Assembly (NCBI RefSeq): GCF_022513635.1
Contig: NZ_JAKWBL010000001.1
Coordinates: 620,001 to 684,000 of the forward strand
DNA length: 64,000 nt
Reading direction: 5' to 3'
Source of the DNA: Paraniabella ginsengisoli
GTDB lineage: Bacteria > Bacteroidota > Bacteroidia > Chitinophagales > Chitinophagaceae
Shown here: positions 47,252 through 58,630 of the stretch, piece after piece
Position numbering within the stretch: position 1 is the stretch's first letter
How the letters are laid out: each line of letters begins with the position of its first letter
Notes under the pieces: generated by a model
Databases searched by the model: none
Told to the model about the DNA's origin: nothing
What the model saw: only the letters and a program-made list of their open reading frames with translations
Position numbers and translations under genes: made by a program

Positions 47252-47970
47252 TTATTGTCCTTTTTCAATTCCAATAATTCGATATCAAAAATTAACGTGC
47301 TTCCTGGAGGAATACTTCCCGCGCCTCGTAAGCCATATCCTAATTCCTGCGGAATATAAAACCTATATTTTGATCCGGTGCTCATTAACTGCAATCCTTC
47401 TGTCCATCCTGGAATTACGCCGCCATCCACTGCTATAGTAAGCGGTTCACCACGATCGTAAGAGTTGTCAAACTGTGTACTGTCTGTAAACATGCCAATA
47501 TAATTACATACTACAGTATCGGCTGCTGTTGGTTTTACGCCTGTTCCGTCCTTTACAACTTCGTATTGTAAACCGCTCGCTGTTGTTTTAACTTTTGGGT
47601 TTGCTTTATTTTTTTCAAGAAATGCACGGCCTTCTTCTACTACTGCTTTAGACTGGTTCTCTTGTTCAATGCGTGAAAAATTAGTAAGAATAGATCGAGA
47701 TGTTTCTTCAGTGAACTTTGTTTCCTTTCCATCAAAAACGGTTTTGATGGCGTCAATAAAAGCTTCTTTATTCAGGCTCGCCAGATCTTTTGAAATAGAC
47801 TGCGCTAAATTTTGACCGATGGCATAGCTGGCCGAATCAGCAAGTGTTTTTAAAACTACCGCATTGCTTTGTGCAGCAGCAGGTGTGGTTGTTTTGGGCT
47901 TTGCTTTTGTTTGAGCAACAGCACTTATAGTTATAATAGATGATAAAAAGATGATACTGATTTTCTTCAT
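47252..47970 (-). CDS. FKBP-type peptidyl-prolyl isomerase, frameshifted at the end
   Basis: Exported folding catalyst of about 239 residues. A signal peptide (MKKISIIFLSSIITISAVAQ), an N-terminal dimerisation domain (SYAIGQNLAQSISKDL) and the FKBP domain (GLQYEVVKDGTGVKPTAADT ... YGLRGAGSIPPGSTLIFDIE) are present. The frame slips in five T at 47261-47265 (plus strand); one more ends the protein as ELLELKKGQ at 47252, just before a terminator. Read uncorrected it would run on through that terminator, which is implausible. The start at 47970 removes a long non-homologous extension. A TATTTTTG -7 box lies at 48036-48043. Confidence 0.93.
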
Positions 47971-48035
47971 TATTTTATTTTTTGACTTTTGTTCGTACGC
48001 ATTCGGGCAAAGGCTCCGGTGCGCTTCGAGACGTG

Positions 48036-48043
48036 CAAAAATA
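48036..48043 (-). promoter_or_regulatory. -7 box upstream of the FKBP gene
   Basis: TATTTTTG on the minus strand, followed by CACG, 66 bases before the ATG. No good -33 partner seen. Confidence 0.5.
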
Positions 48044-48100
48044 GTTGTATCATTGTTATAGAACTGATAAACCAATCATATATTTCTTTTAAACGATTCA

Positions 48101-48550
48101 ATGATGGCGGCATATATAAAAGAAGTTCAAATCAGATGGTCCGATCTGGATGCCAATGCGCATCTTCGGCACAGTGTTTATTACGACTGGGGAGCTTTTT
48201 GTCGTATTGAATTTTTATTAGAACACGGATTGTCTACTACCCAAATGCACGAATTACAAATTGGACCTGTGTTGTTTAGAGAAGAATGTATTTTTAGAAA
48301 GGAGATCCGCCAGGAGGATAAAGTTACTATCAATGTTGAGCTTACAAAGGCACGGAAAGATTTCAGCAGATTCTCTATGCGGCACAGCATTGTTAAAAAT
48401 GGCGATACTATTGCGGCCGTGCTTAATTTGGACGGAGCCTGGATGGATACGGTAAAACGAAAGCTATCAGCCCCTCCCGAATTAGTGATTACTACTTATG
48501 ATAGTATGCCAAAATCTGAAGACTTTGAATGGTTAATTATTAATACATAA
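48101..48550 (+). CDS. Acyl-CoA thioesterase, 4HBT hotdog family
   Basis: A 149-residue protein with the 4-hydroxybenzoyl-CoA thioesterase pattern: IRWSDLDANAHLRHSVYYDW, where the aspartates and histidine are the active-site loop, and a C-terminal VLNLDGAWMD strand. Substrate unknown. Its stop is 3 bases before the next start, so it is co-transcribed with the EEP hydrolase. Start could be Met1 or Met2. Confidence 0.88.
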   Translation: MMAAYIKEVQIRWSDLDANAHLRHSVYYDWGAFCRIEFLLEHGLSTTQMHELQIGPVLFREECIFRKEIRQEDKVTINVELTKARKDFSRFSMRHSIVKNGDTIAAVLNLDGAWMDTVKRKLSAPPELVITTYDSMPKSEDFEWLIINT

Positions 48551-48553
48551 CGC

Positions 48554-49308
48554 ATGTATAAATATTTACTGATCTTTTTGCTTTGTATTTGTACGCACAA
48601 TCTGTTTGCGCAACGCATTACAGTTATGAGTTATAATATTCACCATGGTGCAGATAAAGATGAAAAAGATCGAATTGAAGAAATGGCGTCATTTATAAAA
48701 AAGTCGGGTGCTGATATAATAGGTTTGCAGGAAGTGGATAGTGTTTGCACGCGCAGCAGAGGCGTTGATCAAATGAAAGTATTATCGAAGTTGACAGGGA
48801 TGCATTATGCTTTCGTCAGGCATTTTGAATATCAGGGCGGTGCTTATGGTATGGGTGTTCTTTCGCGTTATCCAATTACGAATATTGAGAACATAAGAAT
48901 GACTTTGCTGAAAAGTAAAAACCCGTCAACGGCTATGATAGCCGCCACTATTGAGATACCGAAGAATAGAAAAATAAAATTCGCTTCAGCTCATTTTGCA
49001 TTAGATGATTCTTCAAGATTAGTACAAGCCCGGCAGGTTGCGGATTATTTGAACAAAACCAACACACCGTTAATTTTTACAGGCGATTTAAATGCAACAC
49101 CCGATGCCAAAGAAATTAAGTATTTAAAAAATATTTTACAGATACTGATTCTCAAGATGTTTTAACATACCCCGCACCTACGGCTATTAAGAAAATAGAT
49201 TACATCTTTATTAATAAGTCTGATCTATTTAAAGTGCAGCAGTACCTTGTGCCAGTTAATAGTTTATCTGACCACTTGCCTGTTGTGGCAACTTTTATGC
49301 TGAAATAA
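48554..49308 (+). CDS. Exported endonuclease/exonuclease/phosphatase-family hydrolase, frameshifted
   Basis: About 251 residues. A signal peptide (YLLIFLLCICTHNLFAQ) precedes the EEP fold: TVMSYNIHHG, GLQEVDSV (metal-binding Glu), FTGDLNATPD (catalytic Asp/Asn) and SDHLPVVATF (His). The frame slips in the A run at 49126-49131; one more A continues YFTDTDSQDVLTYPAP to the true end at 49308. Being exported, it probably acts on nucleotides, phospholipids or nucleic acid outside the cytoplasm. Confidence 0.88.
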
Positions 49309-49350
49309 TATATCGTTCAAATAAAAGAATACATTAGGCGCATTTATCCG

Positions 49351-49425
49351 AATATGTAGGCCGAGTATTGTACCAAAGCTGAATTGTGCGACGCAATATT
49401 GATGCTGCTTATTCTCAGCTGATAT
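49351..49425 (+). repeat. Dispersed intergenic repeat, copy 7
   Basis: AATATGTAGGCCGAGTATTG is followed by AGCTGAATTGTGCGACGCAA and TATTGATGCTGC. Closest to copy 1 (minus strand of 1447-1499). It lies between convergent genes. Confidence 0.75.
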
Positions 49426-49430
49426 AATTA

Positions 49431-50957
49431 TTACGCATCCTCATCTTCAAAACCAAGATCATCGTCATGCTCGGTGCTGATATTCATCATGCTTCCAAAA
49501 AGATCTTTGAATTCAATTTTGTTCTCAAACATTTTTTTGCTAATGGTAGAGTAGGAGGCAAGGCCATGCAATACAAACTCCATGAGCAATCCCGTTTGCA
49601 TTTCGTTAGCGCCCGAAAAATATTGCTTTACCAAAGCATGCAAGCCATCAACGGTATAGAGTAATTGAAGTTTTTGTTCATCCTTTGTGTTGAAAGAAAT
49701 ATTTAATTGATTGCCTTTGTCGAACCAATTAATAATGGAGCGGTAAGGGTTTTCGTCAGCCTTCTGTTGTGCTGAAGGTTTGCCTGTATTTCTTCTTTTT
49801 TAAGCTGATCCGGATCAGGAAAATATTGTACAAACTGGCTGCGGATGGCTTTGTCTACCAAATTCATCGCAACCTGATAAGGGCCTTCCTGTTCGCCTTC
49901 ATATACCAATTCTACTTTACCAGTAATGGAGGGAATGATGCCTGCAAGGTCTGAAAGCCAAACCTGCGTTGACTTTTCGCCGTTTATCAGTGCGCGTCTT
50001 TCGGCTGCACTTACTGCATTTTCTCTTGCCGAAATAGTCAGCCTGGCGCTTACACCACTTTTCTTATCTACAAACTCGCTGCTGCGCTTCAAAAGCAACC
50101 TGCTCAATCAAACGTTTTACCAGATCACTGATCATTATTTTTTCAACTACATCATCGTGTACCGCAGCTTCCTGTTCCGTTATCTCAAGCGCATGTTCGA
50201 GCGATTTTGGATAATGCGTCAGTATCTGACTTTGTATGCGATCTTTTAAAGGTGTAACAATAGAGCCGCGATTGGTATAATCTTCAGGATTTGCCGTAAA
50301 TACAAAGAGAATATCCAGCGGTAATCTTAATTTAAAGCCGCGAATTTGTATATCTCCTTCTTCTAAAATATTAAATAAAGAAACCTGGATGCGTGCCTGC
50401 AAATCGGGCAGTTCGTTTATCACAAAAATGCTGCGGTTGCTGCGCGGAATAATGCCGTAATGCAACACTCGTTCATCTGCAAAACTCAATTTCAAATTAG
50501 CTGCTTTGATGGGATCAATATCACCAATCAAATCAGCTACGCTAACATCCGGTGTAGCCAACTTTTCGCCATAACGCTGGCTGCGGTGCAGCCATTCAAT
50601 CGGTGTGTTATCACCTTTCTCAGCCAATAAATCAACGGCATATTTTGATATTGGAGTTAATGGATCGTCATTGATCTCACTTCCTGCAATTACAGGAATG
50701 TATTCATCCAGCAAATCCGTCATCTGCCTGGCCATGCGGGTTTTAGCTTGTCCGCGCAAACCCAGTAACAAAATATTATGTTTGCTTAATAAGGCTCTTT
50801 CTGTTTCCGGAATTACAGAATCTTCGTAACCTACGATACCTGAAAAAGTGCTTTCCCCTTCTTTTAATTTTTGTATAAGATTTTGCCTTATTTCTTCTTT
50901 TATTGATCTGGATTTATATCCGGATTTTATTAATTCGCCTAAAGTCGTTGCCTGCAT
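49431..50957 (-). CDS. AAA+ ATPase of the magnesium chelatase ChlI / MoxR type, two frame breaks
   Basis: About 509 residues. Walker A is in LLGLRGQAKTRMARQM, Walker B in SIFVINELPDLQARIQ, and FTANPEDYTNRGSIVTPLKD is the sensor 1/arginine-finger region. The C-terminal half is helical and ends in an acidic tail. The breaks are near 50077, where two bases of a GCGC repeat seem lost (EAR-SSEFVDKKSG), and near 49760 (one A; NRKADENPYRSI). With the upstream VWA gene it forms the ATPase/VWA pair typical of MoxR systems, which act as metal-insertion or complex-assembly chaperones. The client is unknown. Confidence 0.87.
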
Positions 50958-51077
50958 TTATTTCAATTATTTAAGTTTTGTTTATTTGTCGATTATTTCA
51001 CACAAAGAAACAAAGGTTACAACGTGACAAAGAAAAGCTTTGTGTTCTTGTTTTTCGTCGTGGTCCTTGCGTGAAAC

Positions 51078-52173
51078 TCAAAACACATTCTTCGATTTCC
51101 CACTTTCAAAGTCTTTAAAGATAAAACTTCCCAGATTATCTAAAGATGCAAAGTAAGCTTTACCATGATTCATTTCTGTAAATTCCTGTACAAACCTTTG
51201 CAGGTAAGGATCAGTAGCTATCATAAAAGTGGTAATTGGAATTTTATTTTTCTTGCACTGAGCAGCAAGATTCATGCAACGGTTAACCACTTTTCTATCC
51301 AGACCGAAAGCATTTTTATAATAACGCTTTCCGATTTTTAAACAGGTTGGTTTGCCATCAGTAATCATGAAGATTTGCTTGTTTGGATTTTTTCTTCTTC
51401 TTAAAATATCCATTGCCAACTCCAAACCGGCAACAGTATTGGTGTGATATGGGCCAACCTGCAAATAGGGAAGGTCTTTGATTTCAACAGGCCATGCATC
51501 ATTGCCAAATACCACAATATCCAATGTATCTTTAGGATAACGGGTAGTAATAAGCTCGCTCAATGCCATGGCTACTTTTTTAGCTGGCGTAATACGATCT
51601 TCTCCATATAAAATCATCGAATGTGAAATGTCGATCATCAAAACTGTTGAAGTTTGCGTTTTGAAATCTGTTTCGCGAATGCTTAAATCATCTTCACGAA
51701 GCGAGAAACTGTCTACGCCATGATTGATCTGCGCGTTGCGGATCGACTCAGTGAAGTCAATCTGTTCCAGCGTATCGCCAAATTGAAACGGTCTTGTTTC
51801 CGGATTGATTTCATCACCCTGACCAGGTTTGAAAGTTTTATGATCGCCCTGTCTGCTTTTTTCAGTTTGCCAAAAATTTCTTCCAGGCTTTTTTACGGAT
51901 GCCTTGTTCGGTTTTTGGAGTGATCTTTATTTCTCCTTTTTGATTATCGTCGGTTATATAACCTTTTTGTTTCAGGTCTTCAATAAAATCACCTATTCCA
52001 TACTCACCATCTGTAAGCTGGTATTCTTTATCTAACTGATTCAGCCATTCCAAAGCTTCGCCCACATCGCCACTGGTGTAAGTAAGCAATTGCATAAAAA
52101 CATCCAGCAGTTTTTCAAAAGGTGCTTTGCCCTCTTGGCTGCTGTCAAATTTGGAGAAATGAAATCCGCGCAT
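51078..52173 (-). CDS. VWA-domain protein, partner of the AAA+ ATPase, two frame breaks
   Basis: About 365 residues. The helical N-terminal region has MRGFHFSKFDSSQEGKAPFE and LKQKGYITDDNQKGEIKITP, and the VWA domain carries a MIDAS site (VLMIDISHSMILYGEDR, then MITDGKPTC). The breaks are in T runs at 51889-51894 and 51857-51862 (plus strand). Correcting both gives RKKSLEEIFGKLKKSRQGDH, an uninterrupted linker. The gene lies 120 bases upstream of the ATPase on the same strand. Confidence 0.87.
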
Positions 52174-52248
52174 ACATAAATATAACGCTAAACTGGTTTA
52201 GATGTTCAAGGTTGAGCTGTGCAAACTTTAAACCATAAACGTTGAACT

Positions 52249-52629
52249 TTAAACGTCCTTATCTGCCACGATCAGTATGTAGTTGTTTTCTAAATGTAAA
52301 TAGCCATGGTCATAACAGTAATGATAAATATTTCCTTTTTGAGTAATGTACTGATGTGTGAAATATTTGAAGTTAAACCCTATGGCAAGCAGCTTATCTT
52401 GTGTGGTTTTAATAGTCTTTTCTCCTTCAGGAAGCAACGTTGCCAGCAAATGCCTGTTCTTTTTAAGCGCATTATTAATATTTCTTATCAACAGACTATC
52501 AACTCCTTTTAATTGATTGTTATAATTATTGCGACAGTAATCATCACAGAATTTTTTATCACTTCTGCCTTTTACCGGCTTGCCGCAGGAAAGACAATTT
52601 CGGCTTTGGGTTTGATTTGGTTGAAGCAT
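52249..52629 (-). CDS. Zinc-ribbon protein
   Basis: A 126-residue protein with an N-terminal zinc ribbon, CLSCGKPVKGRSDKKFCDDYC, and a helical body ending in strands (YHYCYDHGYLHLENNYILIV). This architecture is common and uncharacterised in Bacteroidota; nucleic-acid or protein binding is only a guess. The frame is intact and the gene stands alone. It is preceded on the 3' side by GTTCAAGG-type word repeats (52200-52256). Confidence 0.78.
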   Translation of the reverse strand: MLQPNQTQSRNCLSCGKPVKGRSDKKFCDDYCRNNYNNQLKGVDSLLIRNINNALKKNRHLLATLLPEGEKTIKTTQDKLLAIGFNFKYFTHQYITQKGNIYHYCYDHGYLHLENNYILIVADKDV

Positions 52630-52673
52630 TGGAAAGCAATTAGGTGTAATTAGTTGTTAGCCTGATCTTGCAA

Positions 52674-53302
52674 TTATTGTTGTAAGTGTGTTTGAATGGA
52701 TTGTATAAAAGCGCTTCCATACTTGTCTGTAAACTTTTCTCCAATACCTTTTACTGCAAGTAATGATTGCTTATCTGTAGGTTTTTTAAAACATATATCT
52801 CTTAAAACCTGATCGCCACAAATTATAAATGCAGGTAAATCATTCTCTTCTGCGCATGTTCGTCTTACAGCTTTGAGCGTTAAAAAAGAGCGTTTTCTGA
52901 TTCATTAAACTCCTGAATTTCATTATCGGTTAGTGCGTCTAAAAAGGATATGAGGAGCATTTCTTTTCCGTTTAGGCAATTGCTTCCTTTCTCAGTTAAT
53001 TTAAGTACAGGCATATTACCATAAACTGAAACATTTTCGATTTTGATAAGTTCTGCCAATATTAGTGCCTCAATAATCGTAATTAATTGAGTCTTTGAAA
53101 AGGAAGATAGCAAAGAGAATGTTACGAGATGTTGTAATTTGTTATTAATAGCAAATGTTGATTTTGTTCCTTTAAGGACCGAAATGGTTTTACGAATACC
53201 TAAAGGAAACGGTAGTTCGCTAATGCAATACAAAATGATTTTTGTCAGCGTTAATTCATAATCGGACAGGATGGTGCTTATTAGGTCTTTATTCTTATCC
53301 AT
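52674..53302 (-). CDS. Free-standing RQC-HRDC protein (RecQ C-terminal half), frameshifted
   Basis: About 209 residues. The first part matches the RecQ winged-helix RQC domain (RKTISVLKGTKSTF, LIKIENVSVYGNMPVLKLTE), the second an HRDC domain (RTCAEENDLPAFIICGDQVL ... LLAVKGIGEKFTDKYG). The frame slips in six A at 52882-52887 (plus strand); one more joins ENALF to LTLKAVRRTCAEEN and ends at 52674. No helicase core precedes it: 53303-53538 is non-coding and ssb follows divergently. It may be a DNA-binding accessory to a RecQ elsewhere. Confidence 0.8.
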
Positions 53303-53538
53303 ATTTTAAAAGAGTAGGTTAGTTAGTGCTCTTAGTTTGGTGGTATAAATTTAATATTTTTATTCATTATACCTGCATTCTTATTCATTTGTAAGCGTTT
53401 GCAATCGCTTATTGTCGTAAGTAAACCTTTAAAATACGAGTATCAGTATTTGGCAGGTACATCTTTGTGTTGTCATTCGTTAGCGGATGATTGAAATAAA
53501 AAATTAACCGTTGCTATGGCAACACAAAACTTACAACT

Positions 53539-53886
53539 ATGTACGCACTTAGAAACAAAGTTCAGCTAATTGGGAATTTAGGTATCACACCCGAAGTAAA
53601 AACATTGGATGGCGGAAAGAAGATGGTTCGCTTTACCATTGCTACCAGCGAGGTGTATAAAAACTCCAAAGGTGAACGGGTTAAAGACACTCAATGGCAC
53701 AATGTGGTAGCCTGGGGACAAATTGCAGACATTGCCAGCAAGTACCTTGAGAAAGGTAAAGAAGTAGCTGTTGAAGGCAAACTGGTACATCGTGATTATA
53801 CCGATAAATCGGGCGTGAAAAAATATTTCACCGAGGTACAGGCCACCGAATTATTGCTTTTGGGTAATAAGATGAGGGAAGATTGA
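53539..53886 (+). CDS. ssb: Single-stranded DNA-binding protein
   Basis: A 115-residue OB-fold protein starting MYALRNKVQLIGNLGITPEV, with KDTQWHNVVAWGQIADIASK and EVAVEGKLVHRDYTDKSGVK. It is short and lacks the acidic C-terminal DDxxF tip that recruits partner proteins, ending GNKMRED, so it may be a second SSB rather than the main replication one. Upstream a TAAGCG / CGCTTA hairpin lies at 53392-53411. Confidence 0.92.
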   Translation: MYALRNKVQLIGNLGITPEVKTLDGGKKMVRFTIATSEVYKNSKGERVKDTQWHNVVAWGQIADIASKYLEKGKEVAVEGKLVHRDYTDKSGVKKYFTEVQATELLLLGNKMRED

Positions 53887-54103
53887 TGAAGAATGAAGTT
53901 TACAAGTCGACAGGTTGATTGGTTGATAAGGAAAGCCGTGTCACTTTTAAGTTCAATGTTCAACGTTTGAAGTTCAAAGTTTAATGTTTGCGGTATAAGC
54001 CAGTATTGAGCACACGTACATCGTAATTCTACATTGTAATATTGTATATCGAGACATCCTACATTTCCTGTTAATCCTACAAATCAAACAAATCATGGTT
54101 CAG
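53887..54103. other. Gene-free gap with word repeats
   Basis: GTCGACAGGTTGATTGGTTG-type words (53895-53930), then GTTCAATGTTCAACGTTTGA-type words (53945-53990), then a half copy of the TGTCTGAACC palindromic element near 54094-54106. No gene seen. Confidence 0.7.
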
Positions 54104-54140
54104 ACAAAAAAGAGGCGACCAAAACATCGGTCGCCTCTTT
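54104..54140 (-). terminator. Intrinsic terminator after the GT117-type gene
   Basis: AAAGAGGCGACC / GGTCGCCTCTTT, twelve-base perfect arms with an 8-base loop and a T run on the minus strand, 17 bases beyond the stop. Confidence 0.9.
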
Positions 54141-54157
54141 CAATATTTAATTCAATT

Positions 54158-57100
54158 TTATTTTGTCGAGTCTGCTACTGTAATTCCCACACTATCTGCT
54201 GCTTTTAACAAGGCTTCTGGTGTAATTTCCTGAGCCGGGTTTTTAGCTGCTTTTTTAAGTGGATCGTATTGTTGTTCAACCGCATTCAGCACTTCTCCCA
54301 TAATCTCGTTAATGATAGATTCATTTTCCATACTTGCGTAATAATTTGGCTTCTCTGTTTTTAACGAACTATAATAGTTCTTTTGGCTGTTGATATCTTT
54401 TCTTACACCTTCGGCTACTTTTCTTGCTTTATCCAATTGCCCTGCTTTATAATATGCTTCTGCAAGCATAATGCCGGTTTGGTTATGCTGGCTGAAATAG
54501 CTGGTCATGCCATATGGTAGGTTTTCAGGATCAATTCCTGCTGCTTCTTTATTCAGTAATTTGATTGCTTCCTCTGTTTTACCAGCATCAGCAAGGTTAC
54601 CTGCTGCTTCAGCAAAAATGGCTCTGATATTTAAAAGAGATTGTCTGTTGGTCTCATCAAAATAAACGCCTTTTTTATTAGCTCCGCCAAATTCAAACTT
54701 TTTAAGATTTTCAGACATTGCGTTTAAATTGTTGGCTTTTATTGATGATCCGCCCATTCTCATGGCTTTCATTGCCTGATCTGTAACCCAGTTTTGCTCC
54801 GGGTTTTTTGTTACAACAGGAACCAATCTGTAAGTCAGCCCATCTTTTCTGAGGTGCTGTCCAAATCCTAATTGACCGTAAGGGGCTGTAAAATAAATAG
54901 GTCTTTGCCATTTGTTGGTGGCAATAATATTCAACATCATCAACTGATCGCGCGTTACAGCGCTTGCAGGGATTTCAAATGCTAATTGACTTAAAACACT
55001 ATCTGTAGGTGTAACAGTACCATTTTTAATAACCAATTGTTTATCTACTGGTACAAAAAATTTACTGAACGGCATTGTATTTGGACCTACGTCATTCCCA
55101 TCTTCATCCGTTACTTTTTGTCCCAGATAATCTTTCATAATGTCGTATAATGGATAAAAAGCATTAGCATCTAAATTTTGCATTTGCTGTGTTTGCCCAA
55201 TGCGGATATATTGACGGTTAGCACCTTCAATTTGCTCAGGTGTCCAAATCACATCCACGCCAGGCGCGTCATTAATCTTATATCTTAACTGATTAATATA
55301 CCAGTCAATACCCAATAAACTGGTATTGATGATCCTTATGTCCTTCCGTATACCTTCTACTTCTTGTGCATACCAAAGCGGATAAGTGTCATTATCTCCG
55401 AAAGTGAAAAGAATAGCATTGGGAGCACAACTTTCTAAATAATCTTTGGCAAGGTCTGGAGCTACTGTTTTTTGGCTACGGTCGTGGTCATTCCATTCTT
55501 GTTGTGCCATCAGCACGGGAACCAACAAGCATAGTACGCTGGCCGTTATGCCGGCCATTTTAAAATTAGTGCCGTTGCTAGAAACTGCTTTTATTATGTA
55601 CGTTACTGCAGCCACAACAACTACAAATAAAACCGCAGCAGCGAGGCTGGCCATTATCGCACCGCTTCCAGAGCCTGTAAGACTACTGATGATAGTAACC
55701 AGGAACGTGAAAGTTGCGCCATATATCAATACTTTTTTAAAAAGATCCTTATCTGTTTTTTCGAGCGCAAGCCTAACAAAGGCAAGCACGGAAAGCCCGA
55801 TCCATATTGCAAATACATACATGGCACCTACAAACACATAGTCTCTTTCTCTTGGCATGGGACCCGGTGCATTCAAGTAAAGAACCAAGGCCTCGCCCAT
55901 AAAGAAGAAGAGGATAAATGTTACAATAAAATCATTTTTATTTCGGAATAATTGGAATACCAATCCTAAAATGCCTAAAATGATGGGAAGCATAAAGAGC
56001 GTGTTATGCGCTTTGTTTTCTTTAAGGCTCTCCGGCATTTTGCTTTGATCGCCCAGGCGCGGTGTATCAATCAGCCCGATGCCTGAAATCCAGTTGCCGT
56101 CTCTTTTATTGCCTCTGCCTTGTAGGTCGTTCTGCCGCCCGGCATAGTTCCACATAAAGTAGCGCATAAACAGGAAGTCTGTCTGATAACTGAAAAACCA
56201 ATTTATATTATCAGCATAGCTTGGCGCGCCATAAGAAACAACCTGTCCTGTGTTCGGGTCTCTGTTTTGTTCCAGGCTTAGCCAGTCTGCATAGAACTGA
56301 GCATGATTTTGGTCATTGCTTCGATCCCAAACACGAGGGAAAAGTTGCATGTCGCTGCTTTGATACAACGGTTCGCGATCTCTGCCTGTGGCAATGTAAC
56401 GATCCTTTCCTTTCACATACTTCATCTCGCCAGTCTTCATATCAATCATTCCATCACCATCGTCATCTTTATATTCTGCTGCAAAATGCGGCCCGTATAT
56501 TAAAGGGGCACTTCCATATTGCTCACGGCCCAGATAATATACAAGGTTGATTGGATTGTCAACATTGTTCATGTCAATACCGGGTTGGCATTACTGCGTA
56601 TCATAGATGTGAAGTACATAAAGTAGCCCAACATCATAAAAGCAAAACACCACAAGGAAAGTTTCAACACCTTCAGGGCTGTAGGTTTTATGAAATATCC
56701 TAACGCACTGCCTATAATCAATAGCAGAATGATTTTAAATACAGCTGCTGTACCGGAAAAGGCGAATGGTAAAAACGCTAAGGCGAAGAACAGTGCTGTC
56801 CATACAATTATTTTTGTTTTAGACACATTAGTTTTAAACATAAGTGCCCAACCAATAAGTAACGCAATTAAAATAAAGTAAGCCGCAAAACCAGAGAAGA
56901 ACGGCATACTGAAAGTGTTTACAAAGAATACATCAAACAACCCTGCGGCCTTCATGCTATATTGTATAACGGCTACCTGCACAATGCCGGTAATAATACA
57001 TCCGATGATAAAAGCAAATATGGCACCTTTGGTTGTGGGTTTATATCTGCGATAATAGTAAATCATCACAATAGCCGGGATGGTCAGCAGGTTTAACAAA

Positions 57101-57695
57101 TGCACGCCGATCGATAATCCCATCATAAAGAATAAAAAGATGATCCAGCGATCACTTCGCACTCTGGCCACTTCGTCAGAACCTGCATGTTCATCAGCAT
57201 GTTCCCATTTTAAAATGATCCAGAATACAAAGGCTGTAAAAAAGAGGATAAGGCATAAACTTCACCTTCAACAGCACTATACCAGAAAGAGTCAGTAAAA
57301 GTATAAGCCAAAGCGCCAACAACACCGGCTCCCATAACGGTCATTAGCTGTGGATTGGTAAGGGTTTCCCCTACTTTTACAAACATTTTGCGGGCAAAAT
57401 GCGTAATGGTCCAGAATAGAAAAAGAATGGTGGCTGCACTAGCCATTGCACTCATAAAGTTTACAGCGCTTGCGGCCGTTTGGGGGTTATCGCCAAAAAG
57501 GATTATAAAAAATCTTCCTAATAAAGTAAACAATGGTGCGCCGGGAGGATGTGGCATTCCTAACTTAAACGCACAGGCAACAAATTCTCCGCAATCCCAC
57601 AAAGAGCCCCTTGCTTCTTTAGTTAATGTATAAGTTAGAGCGGCAATTGCAAAAACCAGCCAGCCGGTAATGTTGTTTACTTTTTTGAAATTCAT
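54158..57695 (-). CDS. GT117-type membrane glycosyltransferase (DUF2723), two frame breaks
   Basis: About 1179 residues. The first loop has ARGSLWDCGEFVACAFKLGM and HPPGAPLFTLLGRF, the acidic/HPPG signature of DUF2723 (glycosyltransferase 117), followed by about a dozen transmembrane helices, a large exported domain with FGDNDTYPLWYAQEVEGIRK, and TPR-like helices at the C-terminus (EAYYKAGQLDKARKVAEGVR). The breaks are at A 57238-57243 and CC 56580-56581 (plus strand); one base each gives ALSSFFTAFVFWIILK and NPGIDMNNVDNP. Related to protein O-mannosyltransferases; acceptor unknown. Closed by a strong terminator. Confidence 0.9.
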
Positions 57696-57796
57696 ATGAA
57701 AATGCTATTTTATAACGCTCGCAAAAATAGGGATAAAGCACCCACTAAGATATTATTTAGAACCTGATGTTTGAAATTTATGAAATTGTAATGATG

Positions 57797-58506
57797 TCAT
57801 CTTTGGATAGCTGTTGGATTGCGATAGGGGTTGTTATACCAGGTTGCATCAATCTCCTGCACAAAATTCTCAATATCACGATCAAAACTCTCTTTTAAAT
57901 TATAATCCTGCTTCAAACTTCCTCCATAAAAAAACGCTACAGTTTGGTATAGGCGGGCGTTTAAGCCGCCTTTATATTCTTTTAAAATATCATAGCAATT
58001 ATTTCCTGTTTGCCGGTTAATAAGCTTCATCAGAACTTTTCCCTGATAAACAGAAAGATTGGTTAGCGGATCAGCAAATTGCTTTTTGAGTTCTTTTTCT
58101 TTAGATTTTATGATCGCTTTTCGATCTCTTTTCCTGTCTTTTGTTGCAATTTCTTTATTTATTTGATTGATAGTATGGCCTGCCAGTCTCGCATAAGGGT
58201 AACATACATACACGGCATTTCTCAATCGGTTATATTCTCGTTTTACTTGTTCCAGCTTAGCTGGGGTAATTTGGAAATCCACACATTTTCCTCCTCTGTG
58301 TAAGGCAGTACTTTAAAGGAATTATAGTCTGTACCGTACCAAATTGCGCCAATCTTTGTTTGGTCGTTCGGCCCCCAATCCTTTTTAATCTCTTCCATAC
58401 TTGGCATAGGTGGAACGCGAATAGTGTCGGCATTTTGAGCATGACAATACACAGCTACATTCAGAAGCAGTAGCGAAAACAGTATGTATTTAAAATACTT
58501 AGTCAA
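57797..58506 (-). CDS. DUF4294 exported protein, frameshifted
   Basis: About 236 residues. The N-terminus (MTKYFKYILFSLLLLNVAVYCHAQ) is a signal peptide. The domain of unknown function 4294 follows, with REYNRLRNAVYVCYPYARLA and LMKLINRQTGNNCYDILKEY as its conserved helices and a basic coiled stretch (TKDRKRDRKAIIKSKEKELK). The frame slips at TTT 58270-58272 (plus strand); one more base gives WISKITPAKLEQVKREYN. The gene lies 101 bases upstream of the GT117-type gene on the same strand. No function is known for the family. Confidence 0.85.
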
Positions 58507-58630
58507 GGGTACACAAAGTTAGGAAGCAAAGAATCATAGTTTGTTAATTTTTTTATATGTTTAAGCGCATATTAAATACAGATGTAAATATTTTATCATT
58601 TGTCTGTATCGACAAAATAAGCTATATATT

